Shown here piece by piece: positions 10,775-22,046 of a DNA stretch of 60,000 nucleotides (position 1 is the stretch's first letter; each line of letters begins with the position of its first letter). The translations under genes and the position numbers were made by a program. The stretch is from the NCBI RefSeq assembly GCF_008831285.2, contig NC_045139.1:9885204-9945203 (forward strand). Direction: 5' to 3'. The notes under the pieces are model-generated. The model was given only the letters and a program-made list of their open reading frames with translations, did no database searches and was not told the DNA's origin. This DNA comes from Nymphaea colorata. Taxonomy: Eukaryota > Streptophyta > Magnoliopsida > Nymphaeales > Nymphaeaceae.

Positions 10775-11154
10775 ATGCCACAATCATAGAACTGTGGCTT
10801 TCCCAACAGCAATAGATGGAAAAAGTTTCTACACAAGTCCCTGGATGACACAAAACATACCATTAAAAGTTTCCTGGATCTGTCTATGGTGGCGATGCAG
10901 GTGGTTGTGGTTGATGACAATCTTCCTATGCAGGGCCAAAAGAACTTCCTGGAGAGGGCACTAGAAGGTTGGGAGATTTAATATCGCCACAGGCTTAAAA
11001 TGAACAGTAGAAGACTCTTGAAAGCATAAGGAATGTCTCTGGAGCCAAAATGGTTTAGGAGGGACGAATTGAGTGGGCTTCTGATAAATCTCGCTCGAGG
11101 AAGTCTCAGCAATTAGATAGCTTTGAAAGAATGAAGATCAAGTTGATCAATTAA
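10775..11154 (+). pseudogene. Decayed gene fragment, parent unknown
   Basis: The reading looks protein-like but is broken. One frame gives KFLHKSLDDTKHTIKSFLDL then VVVVDDNLPMQGQKNFLERA and stops with TAA at about 10980. A second frame resumes with KTLESIRNVSGAKM, a TAG, then EGRIEWASDKSRSRKSQQLD and ends at 11154. At least one frameshift and several TAG/TAA stops; the TAG codons could derive from CAG by C-to-T change. I do not recognise the parent family. Its second half contains the left arm of the inverted repeat at 10918-11515. Confidence 0.4.
10918..11073 (+). repeat. Left arm of 156-bp near-perfect inverted repeat
   Basis: Matches the reverse complement of 11360-11515 at 155 of 156 positions; the only difference is CAGGGCC here against CAGAGCC there. 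Spacer between arms is 286 bp. A transcript through both arms would form a long, nearly perfect hairpin. Confidence 0.97.
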
Positions 11155-11359
11155 ACCAACAGCATTGATGTGACATTTAAATGACATTTTTGCAAATCAT
11201 TTCAATTTGGTATCTTCAATTTCTAACCAGAGCCTAACCTTCATTCTTCTTTCCCAATGTCGTCATGCAGCTGCCTGACTTTCAGAAACTTACAGATCAG
11301 CTTCGTGTTTGTGGTAGCAGGCGCATTTGCCAATTCTAGTTCTTAGGACCAACACCCAT

Positions 11360-11515
11360 CTCAATTCGTCCCTCCTAAACCATTTTGGCTCCAGAGACAT
11401 TCCTTATGCTTTCAAGAGTCTTCTACTGTTCATTTTAAGCCTGTGGCGATATTAAATCTCCCAACCTTCTAGTGCCCTCTCCAGGAAGTTCTTTTGGCTC
11501 TGCATAGGAAGATTG
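11360..11515 (-). repeat. Right arm of 156-bp near-perfect inverted repeat
   Basis: Reverse-complement copy of 10918-11073. The pseudo-coding sequence continues past the left arm but not past this one, so the right arm is the copied piece and the left arm lies in its original context. Confidence 0.97.
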
Positions 11516-11519
11516 GTCA

Positions 11520-11870
11520 GCCAAGTAAAAACACGAAAAAACGCATTGTTTTGAAAAAGTCAAAAAATGAAAAAATATATATTTTATTCGTGTTTTCCCC
11601 CTTTCAAGATTTCCCTATTTTTTTCATTTTCCCTATTTTTTTGTGTTTTTTTACAGTTTTTAGTTACCAGATTTTTATACTTTTTTTTTACAATTTTTGC
11701 ATTTTATTTTTATGGTTTTAGCCACCCTTCTTTTTCTAGTCGAAAGATTAATTGTCTTAAAATTTGTCGAAACTTTCCCTTTCTTTCTATTAAAAACAAC
11801 TTTGTCGTTATAAAATGTACAAAGCCTCACCGTTTAAAATCCAAAAACTATATTTGTGGTTACGTTATGG
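11520..11870. repeat. Dispersed T-rich repeat, copy 1
   Basis: Shares an ordered set of blocks with 47200-47540: AAAACGCAT, GTCAAA, ACCAGATTTTTAT/GCCAGATTTTTAT, TTTTGCATTTTATTTTT, AAACAACTT(T/C)GTC and AAAACT(A/G)TATTTGTG. Probably remnants of one transposon family of unknown class. Confidence 0.65.
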
Positions 11871-12027
11871 CAAAGTCACTAACATGTCTCCCAGCAATCC
11901 TTCATTGGAAGCATAGCACAAGCTAATCAAGCATTATTTGTTTTAAGGAAAAATAAGTTAACAGGAACAAATTGAGGAAGTGCATACGCCATATTTTATT
12001 ATTTTAATACTACCCACCATCTGACTA

Positions 12028-12265
12028 ACAGAGGACAAGAACACAAGATTTATGTGTTTCGACTTAGGGTGAGTCTACTTCCTTGGAGAAATATTTCTCC
12101 CTCACAATTTCTTGATTTCGTGAGTGGTTTCATTATCACCTCTTATAAGTTTTGTTACAAGCTGTTTTGGCACAAGCCTTTGTTGAGCCTTGCCATTTAC
12201 AGTCATGACTATCTTTCCTTTTGCAACGATTTTCTTTACAATAATTTTGGTCTTTATCACCAACA
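12028..12265 (-). repeat. 3' LTR of the miniature copia element
   Basis: Begins TGTTGGTGATAAAGACC like the 5' LTR. No good polypurine tract precedes it, consistent with internal deletion rather than a working element. Confidence 0.62.
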
Positions 12266-12272
12266 GATTGCT

Positions 12273-12548
12273 ATCTAACCCATTCATCATGTTTTGGGTT
12301 ACGATCTTTTGTTCCACCGAACTCTTCAATCCATTCAGGTGGGGGATTTGTTCCATCGATAAATTCCATCGAGTTATAACTTTTCAAGAGGGGCGAACTG
12401 TGGTTCCCCATATAAGAGAGTTGTCTGATGCACGCTTCACTGACAGCTAGTAATTTAAATTTGCAGGAGCAGGAAATGACAGACTTGTGTTTTGGTAAGA
12501 GACACACGGTGTGTTGGTACCATTGTTGCTCTCTCTATTATCAGCCAT
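12273..12548 (-). pseudogene. Truncated copia gag remnant
   Basis: After the primer site, ATG at 12548 opens MADNRESNNGTNTP. The frame is broken (stop near 12450) and then resumes in another frame as LLKSYNSMEFIDGTNPPPEW up to HDEWVR, which matches the layout of plant copia gag N-termini (leucine-rich start, then the DGT-PPP block). Sequence then jumps straight into the 3' LTR, so the rest of gag and all of pol are missing. Confidence 0.55.
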
Positions 12549-12595
12549 GGATAACGGATGCTTTTGCAGCCCTCTGATCACCATTCTGATACCAT

Positions 12596-12817
12596 AATAG
12601 AGAACAATAACTCAATATTTACGTGGTTCGACTCAGGGTAAGTCTACGTTCACAAAGAAATATTTCTCTCACGATTTCTTGATTTTGTGAGATGTTTCAC
12701 TATCACCTCTAAGCTGTTTTGGCACAAGGTCTTGTTGAGCCTTGCCACTTACAGTCATGATTATCTTGCCTTTTGCAAAGATTTCTTTTACAATAATTTT
12801 GGTCTTTATCACCAACA
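12596..12817 (-). repeat. 5' LTR of the miniature copia element
   Basis: Begins TGTTGG and is directly followed by the initiator-tRNA primer site. About 222 bp; diverged from the other LTR, so an old insertion. Confidence 0.65.
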
Positions 12818-12829
12818 GACTTGGTATCA

Positions 12830-15800
12830 CCAATAGATTTGGTGGCAATAGATGCGTTGATACGTCCTCCTCCATTATCTATAGTAATCAAATCACCTTG
12901 ATCCTTATCACCGACAAAGGAATGCCAAGGAATCGTCTCTTGCTGAAGTGATCAGTCCGTTTTCTTTTTGGTATAGCCAAGAAGTTTCCATCACGATCAT
13001 TAATACGAACTGAACAAATTCTACGTGTTTAATGCTACTGATTGTCATTTTGAAGTGTCGATGATGCTGCTGTAGATATCAGCAACCCCAAGTTGGTCGA
13101 CACTGCAGATAAAAACGATGCAATGTCCGCTGTTTTCTGGTGCATCGTTAATTTTGCCGCAGTTTGTTCTCAGCAGAGCTGATCCCCTCTACTCTAAAAA
13201 AGAAACGATCGAGTGTTGACATGCATCCATAAAGGAACATTAAAAGCCACAATTTCAGCTCCAAAGGAATTTCATACCGAGTCATGTGCAATCTGATTCA
13301 GCCTAATGCCATTATCTTCTCAGGTTCAAAAAATTTAATGTGGAATATCTTTTTGAGTGGTATTTTTCAACTCCAAAGGGAAGCACTGTGTGGCGATTGG
13401 AGGAAAGAAAATGTGCATGCTTACTTAAGAATTTTAGACTTGAGAGGCGACAGAGAAGTTACTCACATAGCTAAGGCATGTCACTGATCCCACTGAAGAA
13501 GGTGCACCAAATTTTGCTGCTATTTCTGCACGTCTTTGATGGATGGCATTGATTGCCTTTTTAAATCTGGTTTTTTAATTGGCGTATGTCAATATCTGCT
13601 AAATTTAAATCTGTGTTGCAACATATTTCTCTTGATCTTCACTTCTTGTCCTCCTATTCTACATATCAAGAAATATAATGCTTGTCTGTAAAATGTTACG
13701 AATCTTGTCTACAATCTTGACGAATTTAGGGGACCAAATCTGCAGTCCTACAGGGATTTCACTTAAAGATTATGTTGCAAGATGTTGATAAAGGAAAAAG
13801 TGATACATAATAAGTTGTTTATCCAAATAACTGAGGATAATATCAACATATGCCAGGTTCTGATTTGTTGAATTAAGACTGCGGTGCACATCATATAACA
13901 TAAATCTGATTCTCATCCCACAGTTTTTATCATTCTTTTTTTTCCCACTTAAATCTTGTCAATGTTGACTTGCAGGATGGTTTAACAAGAATTCAGTCAA
14001 TTGAGAAGTAGGCTCCTTATTGTGAATGATTGGATGTCGAAGGATTCTCAACCTTGAGAAGGTAATTAGACTGTGCTATCCTTCGAATAGTATCATCATA
14101 TGCGGATAATCACAATAACAAAGACATGAAATTGTGACTGTAGAAAAGGCAGAAGCTGGATAACATGTACATTCTTGCAAAGATCTGAACAGCATTTATA
14201 TACAAGATTTTGCTGGTCATGTCTTTCCTTCTCTCTTTTTCATTTTTTTCAGTGACGAAGCCATCCATTTTCATGGATAGATACTCCAATTTGCCAAATT
14301 GATAAGTGCATGTTTACCATGCCCTGTTCTGGTTGTCCCTTGACTTAAACCAGCAAAGGAAAACCGTCCTAAAAAATTTTCCACTTGCAGCAATTTGTCA
14401 CCTGCCATGGAGAAAGCAAAATTAAAACTATGTGCGATTATATTCTCCAATTGGAGGAAAGGCCAGCCCATGTAGAGGGCTATTAATATGATGACAAGAA
14501 ATTGAAGAGGAATCGCTTCGTACCCTTAGATTATACCCATGAATTTTTTCCCATTCCTGCACCCGCAGTGGCAAATTGTTCCAATTAAATTGGATTATAT
14601 TTGAAACAGATTAGTCGTCTCCAATTGAATTAGTACTCATATCGTTGAAATTCATCATACATATGCTCAAAATTTCTCTAAGGTAAAAAAAACAGTGTAA
14701 TTTAAAGATCAATTTGTAGAAAATTCATCAAGATGAATCCGTCCATCCAGCCCGATTTACTAGAAAAATGCACGAGAGTTTCAAGTGGGGGCAATCTGAA
14801 GTCTGTAGTGTACGAGAGGGATCTCTCTTCAAAAAAGTTGCCTGTTGACAATTTGTCCCAACCTCAACACTATCCTCTGCAGGTCATCCTTATTCTCATT
14901 TTGACAGATACGAGATCAGAAAGTGCCTTAATTTGATCATGGCAGACAATAAAATGATTGTTGGAGAACAAAGGCATTATATCAGCAGATTTATCTCAGG
15001 TTTCTCACGATCTCCAATTGATGAATCTAGCAACAATCTAGCTAATTTTCCTTGCTAATTCTTCCAATTCCCACTTGTCAACTCTGCAGCTAGGGTTAAA
15101 GCTGAGCAGGGTTTGAGGCATGTGTAGGCACGGTGTGGGCAATTGCCCACACAGACCAGCAAAAATGTTTATTTTCGTATTGAAACTTCATGACAATTTT
15201 TCTCATTTTCATATAGGTGCCCTTTAACCAAAATTTTCTGGCTCTGCCCTTAGAGATGTGGCTGGATTTGGATTCACCACGACAGAAAATGGCCAAAACT
15301 CCCAAACCAGATCCAGCCCATTTGCATCCCAACCTGCAGCTCTGACCTTTTCAGCCATATTTGGTAGTTGCATCAGGAAAAGTTCTAATATCTCGAGGAA
15401 AGCAACTTCCTCAACCATGCGCTTACAGGTCTACATTTCATGCTATTCGTGGCTCTCATTTTAGATTTGGCGCACTTCTGGTTGAAGGGACGAAGGACCA
15501 AAAGATTGATTTTACTTTTTTTTTTTATTATATTCTCCTCCCTGGTTAGTCTGTGGAAGAATTTTGGCTTGATCCAATTTCTAAAGAAATGGCACTCAAG
15601 GAATTTCTGGTGACAAACAAAGATGTTGGCTATAACAGCCGTCATCGAATCAAAGTTTATCTGATCCTTTCATTTTTCCGATTAAAGAAAAACAAGTACT
15701 CAGAAAAACATTTATCTGATTCGATATGCATTGGCCAATACTGGCTGAAGAACAGCCTGTGGGACACTTGATAGTGCAGCCTTCAGCAGGAAATAGAAAC

Positions 15801-18060
15801 TGGTCTGACTAATGGGTGCAGCATAATAGATCTGCATGAGTAGGAAGAAATTGAGTTTTGCTTCAACCTCCTGCATATTTGATCCTGCTTCTTTTGAACC
15901 ACGCGCATGCATACCTATTATCACACGCAATGATTAGTTGTCTTCCAAGAAGGATGCGTTCTTTCTGTGTTCTCTCTACTAATTTTTATGCCAAGCACCC
16001 ACACCACTCCTTCGATTCATAAACTCATAGAGAAGAAACTTGAAAGAGAAATTGAAACTCTCAACCAGCAATTAGCAGAGCCACAATTGTGTAAAGCAGC
16101 TATGAAGCCAGCACAGCATACAGATCATGTTGCAGATCCCTCGCCAACCAATTCTGGTGGGGAAGCTTTTGAGGCTTCTTATCCTGAGGAAGACAGTGAA
16201 ATGATGTGAGAAGCTGGTCATTCTTCATATGGTTAGTATGAGGGACTAAAAGTTAGCTGACATTTTTCTTATCAATTGTAAGTCAATATGGTCTTATTTG
16301 CAACAGTAGTCCTGCAAATAGTACATTCTGCTTGTTTTGCAGGAAAAAGTAAAATATCTAATCCTACTGATCTGCATCTTTTGTCCCTTTCCTACACCGG
16401 TTGCGAGATGAATGTAATAAATTGTACGTTCCTCCACTATCAAGCATTACAGTAGATGTTGCAGAATGCAACGAAAGCTTGTCTACCATTAAAGGCAAAG
16501 CCATGGCCAAGTAAATTTCCATACTCATGCTGTCCACCTAACCACATTATTGCTTCAATGGGGGCTCACAATCCAGACAAGTTGTCAAATTTCTCTGCCA
16601 CCATGCTGCTAGAAATTGACAAAGAAAAATGCAAGAAATTTCTGCACAAAGCTCAGCCGCCTCCTCATATTTTTCCCAAGGATGTTCCAAGGACTGAGGT
16701 GAAACCCGCAAGAAACCCAAAAACCTCCTGCGTACTCAAGTGTCGTGTTTACTTAGTTTGAATGTGCCATAGCGTAAAATTCCTATGTGCCAGCTTGCTC
16801 ATACATACCGTTCACACAGAAGACTGGGAAAAAATCCAAACCAACTATTGGCCATTAAAAAACTGGCAGCAGACCTAAGCATTTGGCTGCCAAGTTGATG
16901 GGGAGCACTTTCAAAAGCAGTTCAGTGTGGTCTGTTGATCAGGGAGGCGAAGGTAGACAGACAGGACACATACCCTCGAGCATGCCATTCCCCAAAAGCT
17001 AAAAGACTGAACGGCATCTGAAATTCTGTCATATCAATGAGCCCACAGGGGCGTTGTGCTTGTGCCCTTGTCCTCCTTGGCATGAATGAAGGAATGAACA
17101 GAAGCACACAGTTAATAAGAATGAAGGATGATATTCGTGGCCCATATACTCACTCAAATTGCTAACAACGCCTCTAGATTTTCTGGCAACAGGCTCCTAA
17201 TAATTTCTGGTAGCCACTCATGGCCGCGCAGCAAGGAGAAACAGATCATACCGTGGGGGAAAAAGGACTGTAGCAATCATTTCATGTCATCCTTCTGCTT
17301 TCATCCCTTGGTGAACACACAAAAATCACCAAGACCAAAGCAGTTCTTGTCTGGGCGAGAGACAAGGAATGACATTGATGATGCTCACTGATGGCAACAG
17401 GGACAGCTGGAGTATGGACCCAATGCCCAACTTTTGCAGTTATCCACTGCCTTTCTTCAAAGTTCAAAAAGACTGACAAGTCTTTTGAGCATCTCAAAGA
17501 AATTAAGAGTTTCTTTTCTGCTTTCTGAAATTCCGTGCATGTCTGCGTGCACGCTCTCATGCACACATATGCACAAGAGCTCCCAGCAGCGCAGAGGCAC
17601 CATCACGTCTGAGTATTCAGCTGCTGCTTGACTGAACCAGACAGAAACACAGAGATGCAGAGAAGAGATGCATGGAAGGTATGAGACAGTAAAAACTTTC
17701 CAAGATCTGGCCGCTGCCCAGTAATTTATACGCTCAGATGACTGACTGAGTCACCTGCTTGGAGGCATTTCCACGTTGGATGTTTGATTCCCGTTCTTGG
17801 ATGGCCAGGAACAGGGTGCATCGTTTCTTCCTGTTGTTCTAGGACCCGCGCGGAGCGGAACAAACGGAACGGGTGCTCCACCCGGGGGTTCCAATGGAGC
17901 AACTTTCACATACTCTTGTCTTCCCCTGGTGTTTTCATTGTTCAGAATGATTGTGAAGACATTGATGCGTGTAAAGCACAATTAAGGAGGAACCAAGGTA
18001 GCAGGTGTCTGGTTATGACCTATGAGTTCAAGACTTTACTGTGGCCGCAGCTGTGACGCT
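12830..18060. other. Unassigned region with possible exon-like debris
   Basis: Several short open stretches look more protein-like than random. They include 13063-13184 (+, DISNPKLVDTADKND), 14733-14885 (+, MNPSIQPDLLEKCTR), 15985-16209 (+, HKLIEKKLEREIETLNQQLA, coiled-coil-like, ends in an acidic tail), 16407-16505 (+, RDECNKLYVPPLSSITVDVA) and 16540-16720 (+). They are in different frames with no clear splice chain and no recognised domain. Inside, 15107-15250 looks like a transposon with GGCTCTGCCCTT end. Either an unrecognised multi-exon gene or gene debris. Confidence 0.35.
15107..15250. mobile_element. CTCCGCCC-type element fragment
   Basis: CAGGG at the left, then GTGTGGGCAATTGCCCACAC (a perfect palindrome), and AAAATTTTCTGGCTCTGCCC at the right: the arrangement of a repeat family also present at 27988, 52319, 58258 and 58766. 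Target duplication not evident. Confidence 0.5.
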
Positions 18061-20935
18061 TGTTCGATGCAACGTCACAGAAGTTGGTTTTGAATCCATA
18101 AATTAAATATTAAAAAGAATTAATTTATTTGAAATTTATATAACATTAAGATATTTTTAAAAACAGTTAAAAATCCATACATGGCACTCTCGATTCGGTT
18201 ATTGAATCGAATTGGTTTGCCACCCACTCGATTCAAATGAGTCGATGGTTATAAAGTTTTAGTTCAAACTATATGCGACCTTACTTAGAATTAGAGAGCT
18301 ACCAATGGGCAGCAGGTCACTGGTTCGAGTGGCATGAACATTACAGATGCTATGATTTTAGGGTAGAAAAGTAACCTTAAAGCTATACTTGACAGAGCGA
18401 GCAACAAAGTAGAGAAATGCTGTTTTGCCCACAAAAAATAAATAAATCAATCAATAAATAAAATTAAATGTATCCTTTCATGTATTATGGGGACGCATTT
18501 CATTATTTCTTATAAGGTGGTTGCAACAGATCACGTGTAGAAGTTATTGTACTCTTTTAATTTGGGTTCTTCCTCATGTCATTTTAAAATTGTATCTTTT
18601 AAAGAGTCACCATGTTTACAATCGGTGAAAAAGATTAATTATTCACTTGTTTAGTTTTCAGCCAACTTCTCATTCATGCTCACCTCAAGCACGCAGCGTG
18701 TCCAAATGAGTTACGTTTGAGTCCGAACCAATATACACAATATCAAGTATTTGGAACAAGGCAAAAATTGGACGACCTCCTTTGCAGTCCGATCTGTCTG
18801 TGTGAGACACGGTTTGAACTGAACGCCCTGTTAACAGAGAAACTTAGCTCTTGAGGGTATTTCGTGAAAAGGACAATGTGTCCTTTGACCACATTCTCCT
18901 TAAACATATGAACCAAGAAAGCAATGTAAATTTTTCTTAAACAAGGTATGACTATAATATTGTTTTCAAATCCAATAATAAATCATGTTTCTTATAACAA
19001 GAACGTAGTAATCTTTGGCGATGTATGCTATAGAATTATGTTACAAGAACGCAATGCACTTGTCATCAAACAGCTTGGGAGGGTGATATTAAATGAAGAC
19101 TCCACTAAAAAAACTTTGCCTTCTCAAAATAGCAGACATGGCTGCACCCAAGACCGAGTGCAGAGTGTTCTACATGCTGCTTTATACAAATCAAACTATA
19201 ATTGGCAAACCCGTGACTAAGTTCTTAGATTGACAAATTAGCAGATCATTAGATCAATGAATTTGACTAAGTATTCAAATAACCATAATGTATTTTTACT
19301 GCAGCAATTCTACTTCAGACAAACTTTGATTCACAACTGGATTTGTAAGTGATCAGAGCTGCGAACTATGAACCAAATGCCCTCCAGAGATGGTCTCTTT
19401 TGGAAGTGCTTTATCAAGTTACCAACACTTTAGCAAATCTGTCAGCGTCGCGACTTTGCCCCATCATACTTGTCAGCTTTCTCTTCGTCCTCCATCATTT
19501 TCTTGGGACAAGGAATGCTTCGCGTAAAAGATTGTGTGGGAAGCAAGCTCTGTAAACGAGAACATCTAACAAAATCGCTCTGATCCATGTCGACTAGAAT
19601 CTGTTTTTGAATCAAATCATTTGTTAAGAGAACGGACCCGACTGAGCGGAACCAGAACTTGCTTGAATCGAAACAGTAAAAAGTCTGAATTTCTGTGGAA
19701 GTCCAAAGCTTAAAGTTCTGAGAAAAACTGGTAAGGATGGTGAACAGAGGAAAGTCAAGCTATAATTATTAAATAATTGCCAAACTGTGAAATGAATTAA
19801 ATAATGTAACCTTAGTCAGTGATCCTACGGCATCATTTTCCTGTCAATTCAGTTTGAATACTCAACCGGGCCGCTCGGAGTTGATTTTGACAACACGGCA
19901 TTGAATCGGACGATTCCTTAACGTGGTGATCTTAGTGAGCAAAAGCTGGCTACCACTTTTCACAGGTTATAATCAGATTCTAACCACACTTTTCCTCATC
20001 GCGCCCCACATGGATTGCGTGCAGAATTCACACAAAAATTAGGTTTCATCGGCAAATCCGGATCACTGTTTGGTAACAGTTTTTTTACAGTCAATTGTGA
20101 ATTAGATTGAGAGCGGCAACGTTCGAATTTAGTAGTGTATTACTTTACAGTAGCAAGACGTTCGAAATAAAAGATGCATCATAGATCAACTATCATAGAT
20201 CAACTGGAACAAACTAAAACCTTGGATGCTTTTTATGCGTGAAGCAGTTTTCACTAAGTAAATGTTAAAAAAGATTATATTAAGCAGCAATTATGTAAAA
20301 ATACAATGAAATGGCCGTAGTAGCAGACTTTAGTAAAGTGAACCGAACCTTCCGTGTTGGTTTGGACCTGTATCTTGAAAAGGATGAAAATCAGTACCAC
20401 TCTGTTCTGTTAAAATGCTGATGTTGGTCCTAAACAAATAGGGTCAATCATGAGAGGTATAACCATATATAGTTAGAGTATAAAGTCAGTTATATCCCAC
20501 CAAATAGGGTTGATAATGATAAATATATCATATCATATTGGATGTTCAACCCCACTTACATCTCCCTCTCCACTTCCACTTAAACAGCTTTTTTTTCTAG
20601 AAAGTTAGTGGCATCTTTTTCCAACTCGACTCCAGTCCATCATTGTTCCGTTTATCCTTTGTAAAAAGGACTCTAAAGCTTCCTCCTTTTTTTAATTGGC
20701 TCAACTTAATTTTGAGGCTTCCGGTGAGCTGCCTGGAATCTGTTTTCTTCAAAAGCTCAAGGGCAGCAGAATCTATGACTATTTTATTGTCGAGCATAGA
20801 GATAGATAGAGGAAAATGTCAAAAGGTAGGTAGAGACAGCACATTTCAACACTTTGTATGGCTGGCTAGCAAATAAAACTGCAGGTTGGGGGAGAATAAA
20901 AATGCAGTGTCAGGTGCTAGTCACAGTAGACTCCA
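18060..20935. other. Spacer, no gene recognised
   Basis: AT-rich. Near 18320 a B-box-like GGTTCGAGTGGC occurs without a clear A box. Short open frames (e.g. 19349-19555, 20643-20876) have no family features. Confidence 0.4.
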
Positions 20936-20939
20936 GCTC

Positions 20940-20998
20940 ATATATATATATACATATATATCTATATATATCTATATACATATATATCTATATATATC

Positions 20999-21039
<41 letters not shown>

Positions 21040-21050
21040 GGGGGGGGGGA
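20940..21050. repeat. (TA/TC/TACA)n-(GA)n-G microsatellite
   Basis: About 80 bases of TATATATC/TATACA units followed by a pure TA run, (GA)8 and nine or ten G. Confidence 0.95.
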
Positions 21051-21279
21051 GGTGTTTTTGGATTCAAGCACATCACCAACGAACAATTGAAATTTTGATA
21101 GGAATCACACTCCAGATCATGTTGTTGTTCATGAGATTTTGGCAACACAAAATTTGTGCCATAAGTTTCTTCTTACACGGTTCATCAATATGCCCTAACA
21201 TGTTTTCTATCGAATCAACCATATGGAAATCAAGTCTATGAAGCTTTTCTCACGATTCCATGCTTTCATTGTATGGTGA

Positions 21280-21283
<4 letters not shown>

Positions 21284-21310
<27 letters not shown>

Positions 21311-21415
21311 TTATATATATATATTAGGTTCCTCCAGCCAATAACTGTACGCTGCCCAATGCAATGCATAGAATGGCAGTAATTGGACAGAGTTCAAAAT
21401 GGCCTGAAGGATTTC
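21284..21415. repeat. Microsatellite-linked dispersed repeat, copy 1
   Basis: A (CT)n-(TA)n run is followed by a body with CAATGCAATGCAT and TCAAAATGG...GAAGGATTTCAG. The same order of motifs follows the microsatellite at 35170, so the simple repeat and body belong to one element family. Confidence 0.6.
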
Positions 21416-22046
21416 AGATATATATATATATATAGCCAAGATGGATAACTATCCTGGGCCCCTTCTACAGCTGGTAGCCAAAATGGATGTGGACTGGACA
21501 TGCAGCAGCTTAAGAAAAACAAAAGTGGGTTGATGGTGAGACTTTTCAGACTTGATCATGTACATGGAGCGGATATGTTGCGAGGATCACGGTAAATTCA
21601 CTCATGTGTCAAGACTACTGCATATCAGAGACACCATTTCTATCTGAGCCGGAAGAAATTGATGGCTACAAATCAAAGTTTTTTCATTAATACCAGTTAC
21701 AATAGTACATCTTACCTGTGGTGAGAGGCTTCATTTGCACCACAGAGACGCAATTAGCCTAGAATTATACAACGATAATACATCTCAAGAAAAAAATTGC
21801 AAAAGAATCGGTCGGCAAGGGAAAAAAGAAGGCGACGCGCGCGAGGAGATTGCTTGGCAACCTGCGAGACTGATAATTTAACGACCAGGTTTGCTGGTAA
21901 TCATCCCAGTTCTCCTATATACAGGGGGCCACAGAGAATTGGAGCTTTTGAAGTGATTGCTTCACAGCAGAGCCAGTGCTTCACATTCATCAATTAGTGT
22001 TCAATTTTCATGTGGGCTGTCGGCAATGAGCCTGCATTAGCAAAAT

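Larger units (their letters stand above)
12028..12817 (-). mobile_element. Miniature copia-type LTR element (TRIM-like or internally deleted)
   Basis: Read on the minus strand. The 5' LTR starts TGTTGGTGATAAAGACC at 12817 and runs to about 12596. It is followed at 12594-12586 by TGGTATCAG, the plant copia primer-binding site for initiator Met tRNA, then a gag-like start (ATG at 12548, MADNRESNNG). The 3' LTR starts with the same TGTTGGTGATAAAGACC at 12265 and ends near 12028. The LTRs (about 222 and 236 bp) are diverged direct repeats sharing GTGGTTCGAC-type and GCTGTTTTGGCACAAG-type blocks. Internal region is only about 330 bp. AGTC flanks both ends, close to a 4-5 bp target duplication. Copia ends usually read TG...CA; the CA is not clear here. 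Confidence 0.72.

Noticed and set aside
12709-12891. Cys-rich small frame (KDQNYCKRNLCKRQ...), considered as a secreted peptide
   Set aside because: It is the LTR of the miniature copia element read in one frame; the other LTR gives the same string with stops.
17751-17981. Minus-strand frame with a Pro-rich VKVAPLEPPGGAPVPFVPL segment, considered as a peptide-hormone precursor
   Set aside because: No signal peptide, no known peptide motif, and an equally open frame on the opposite strand.
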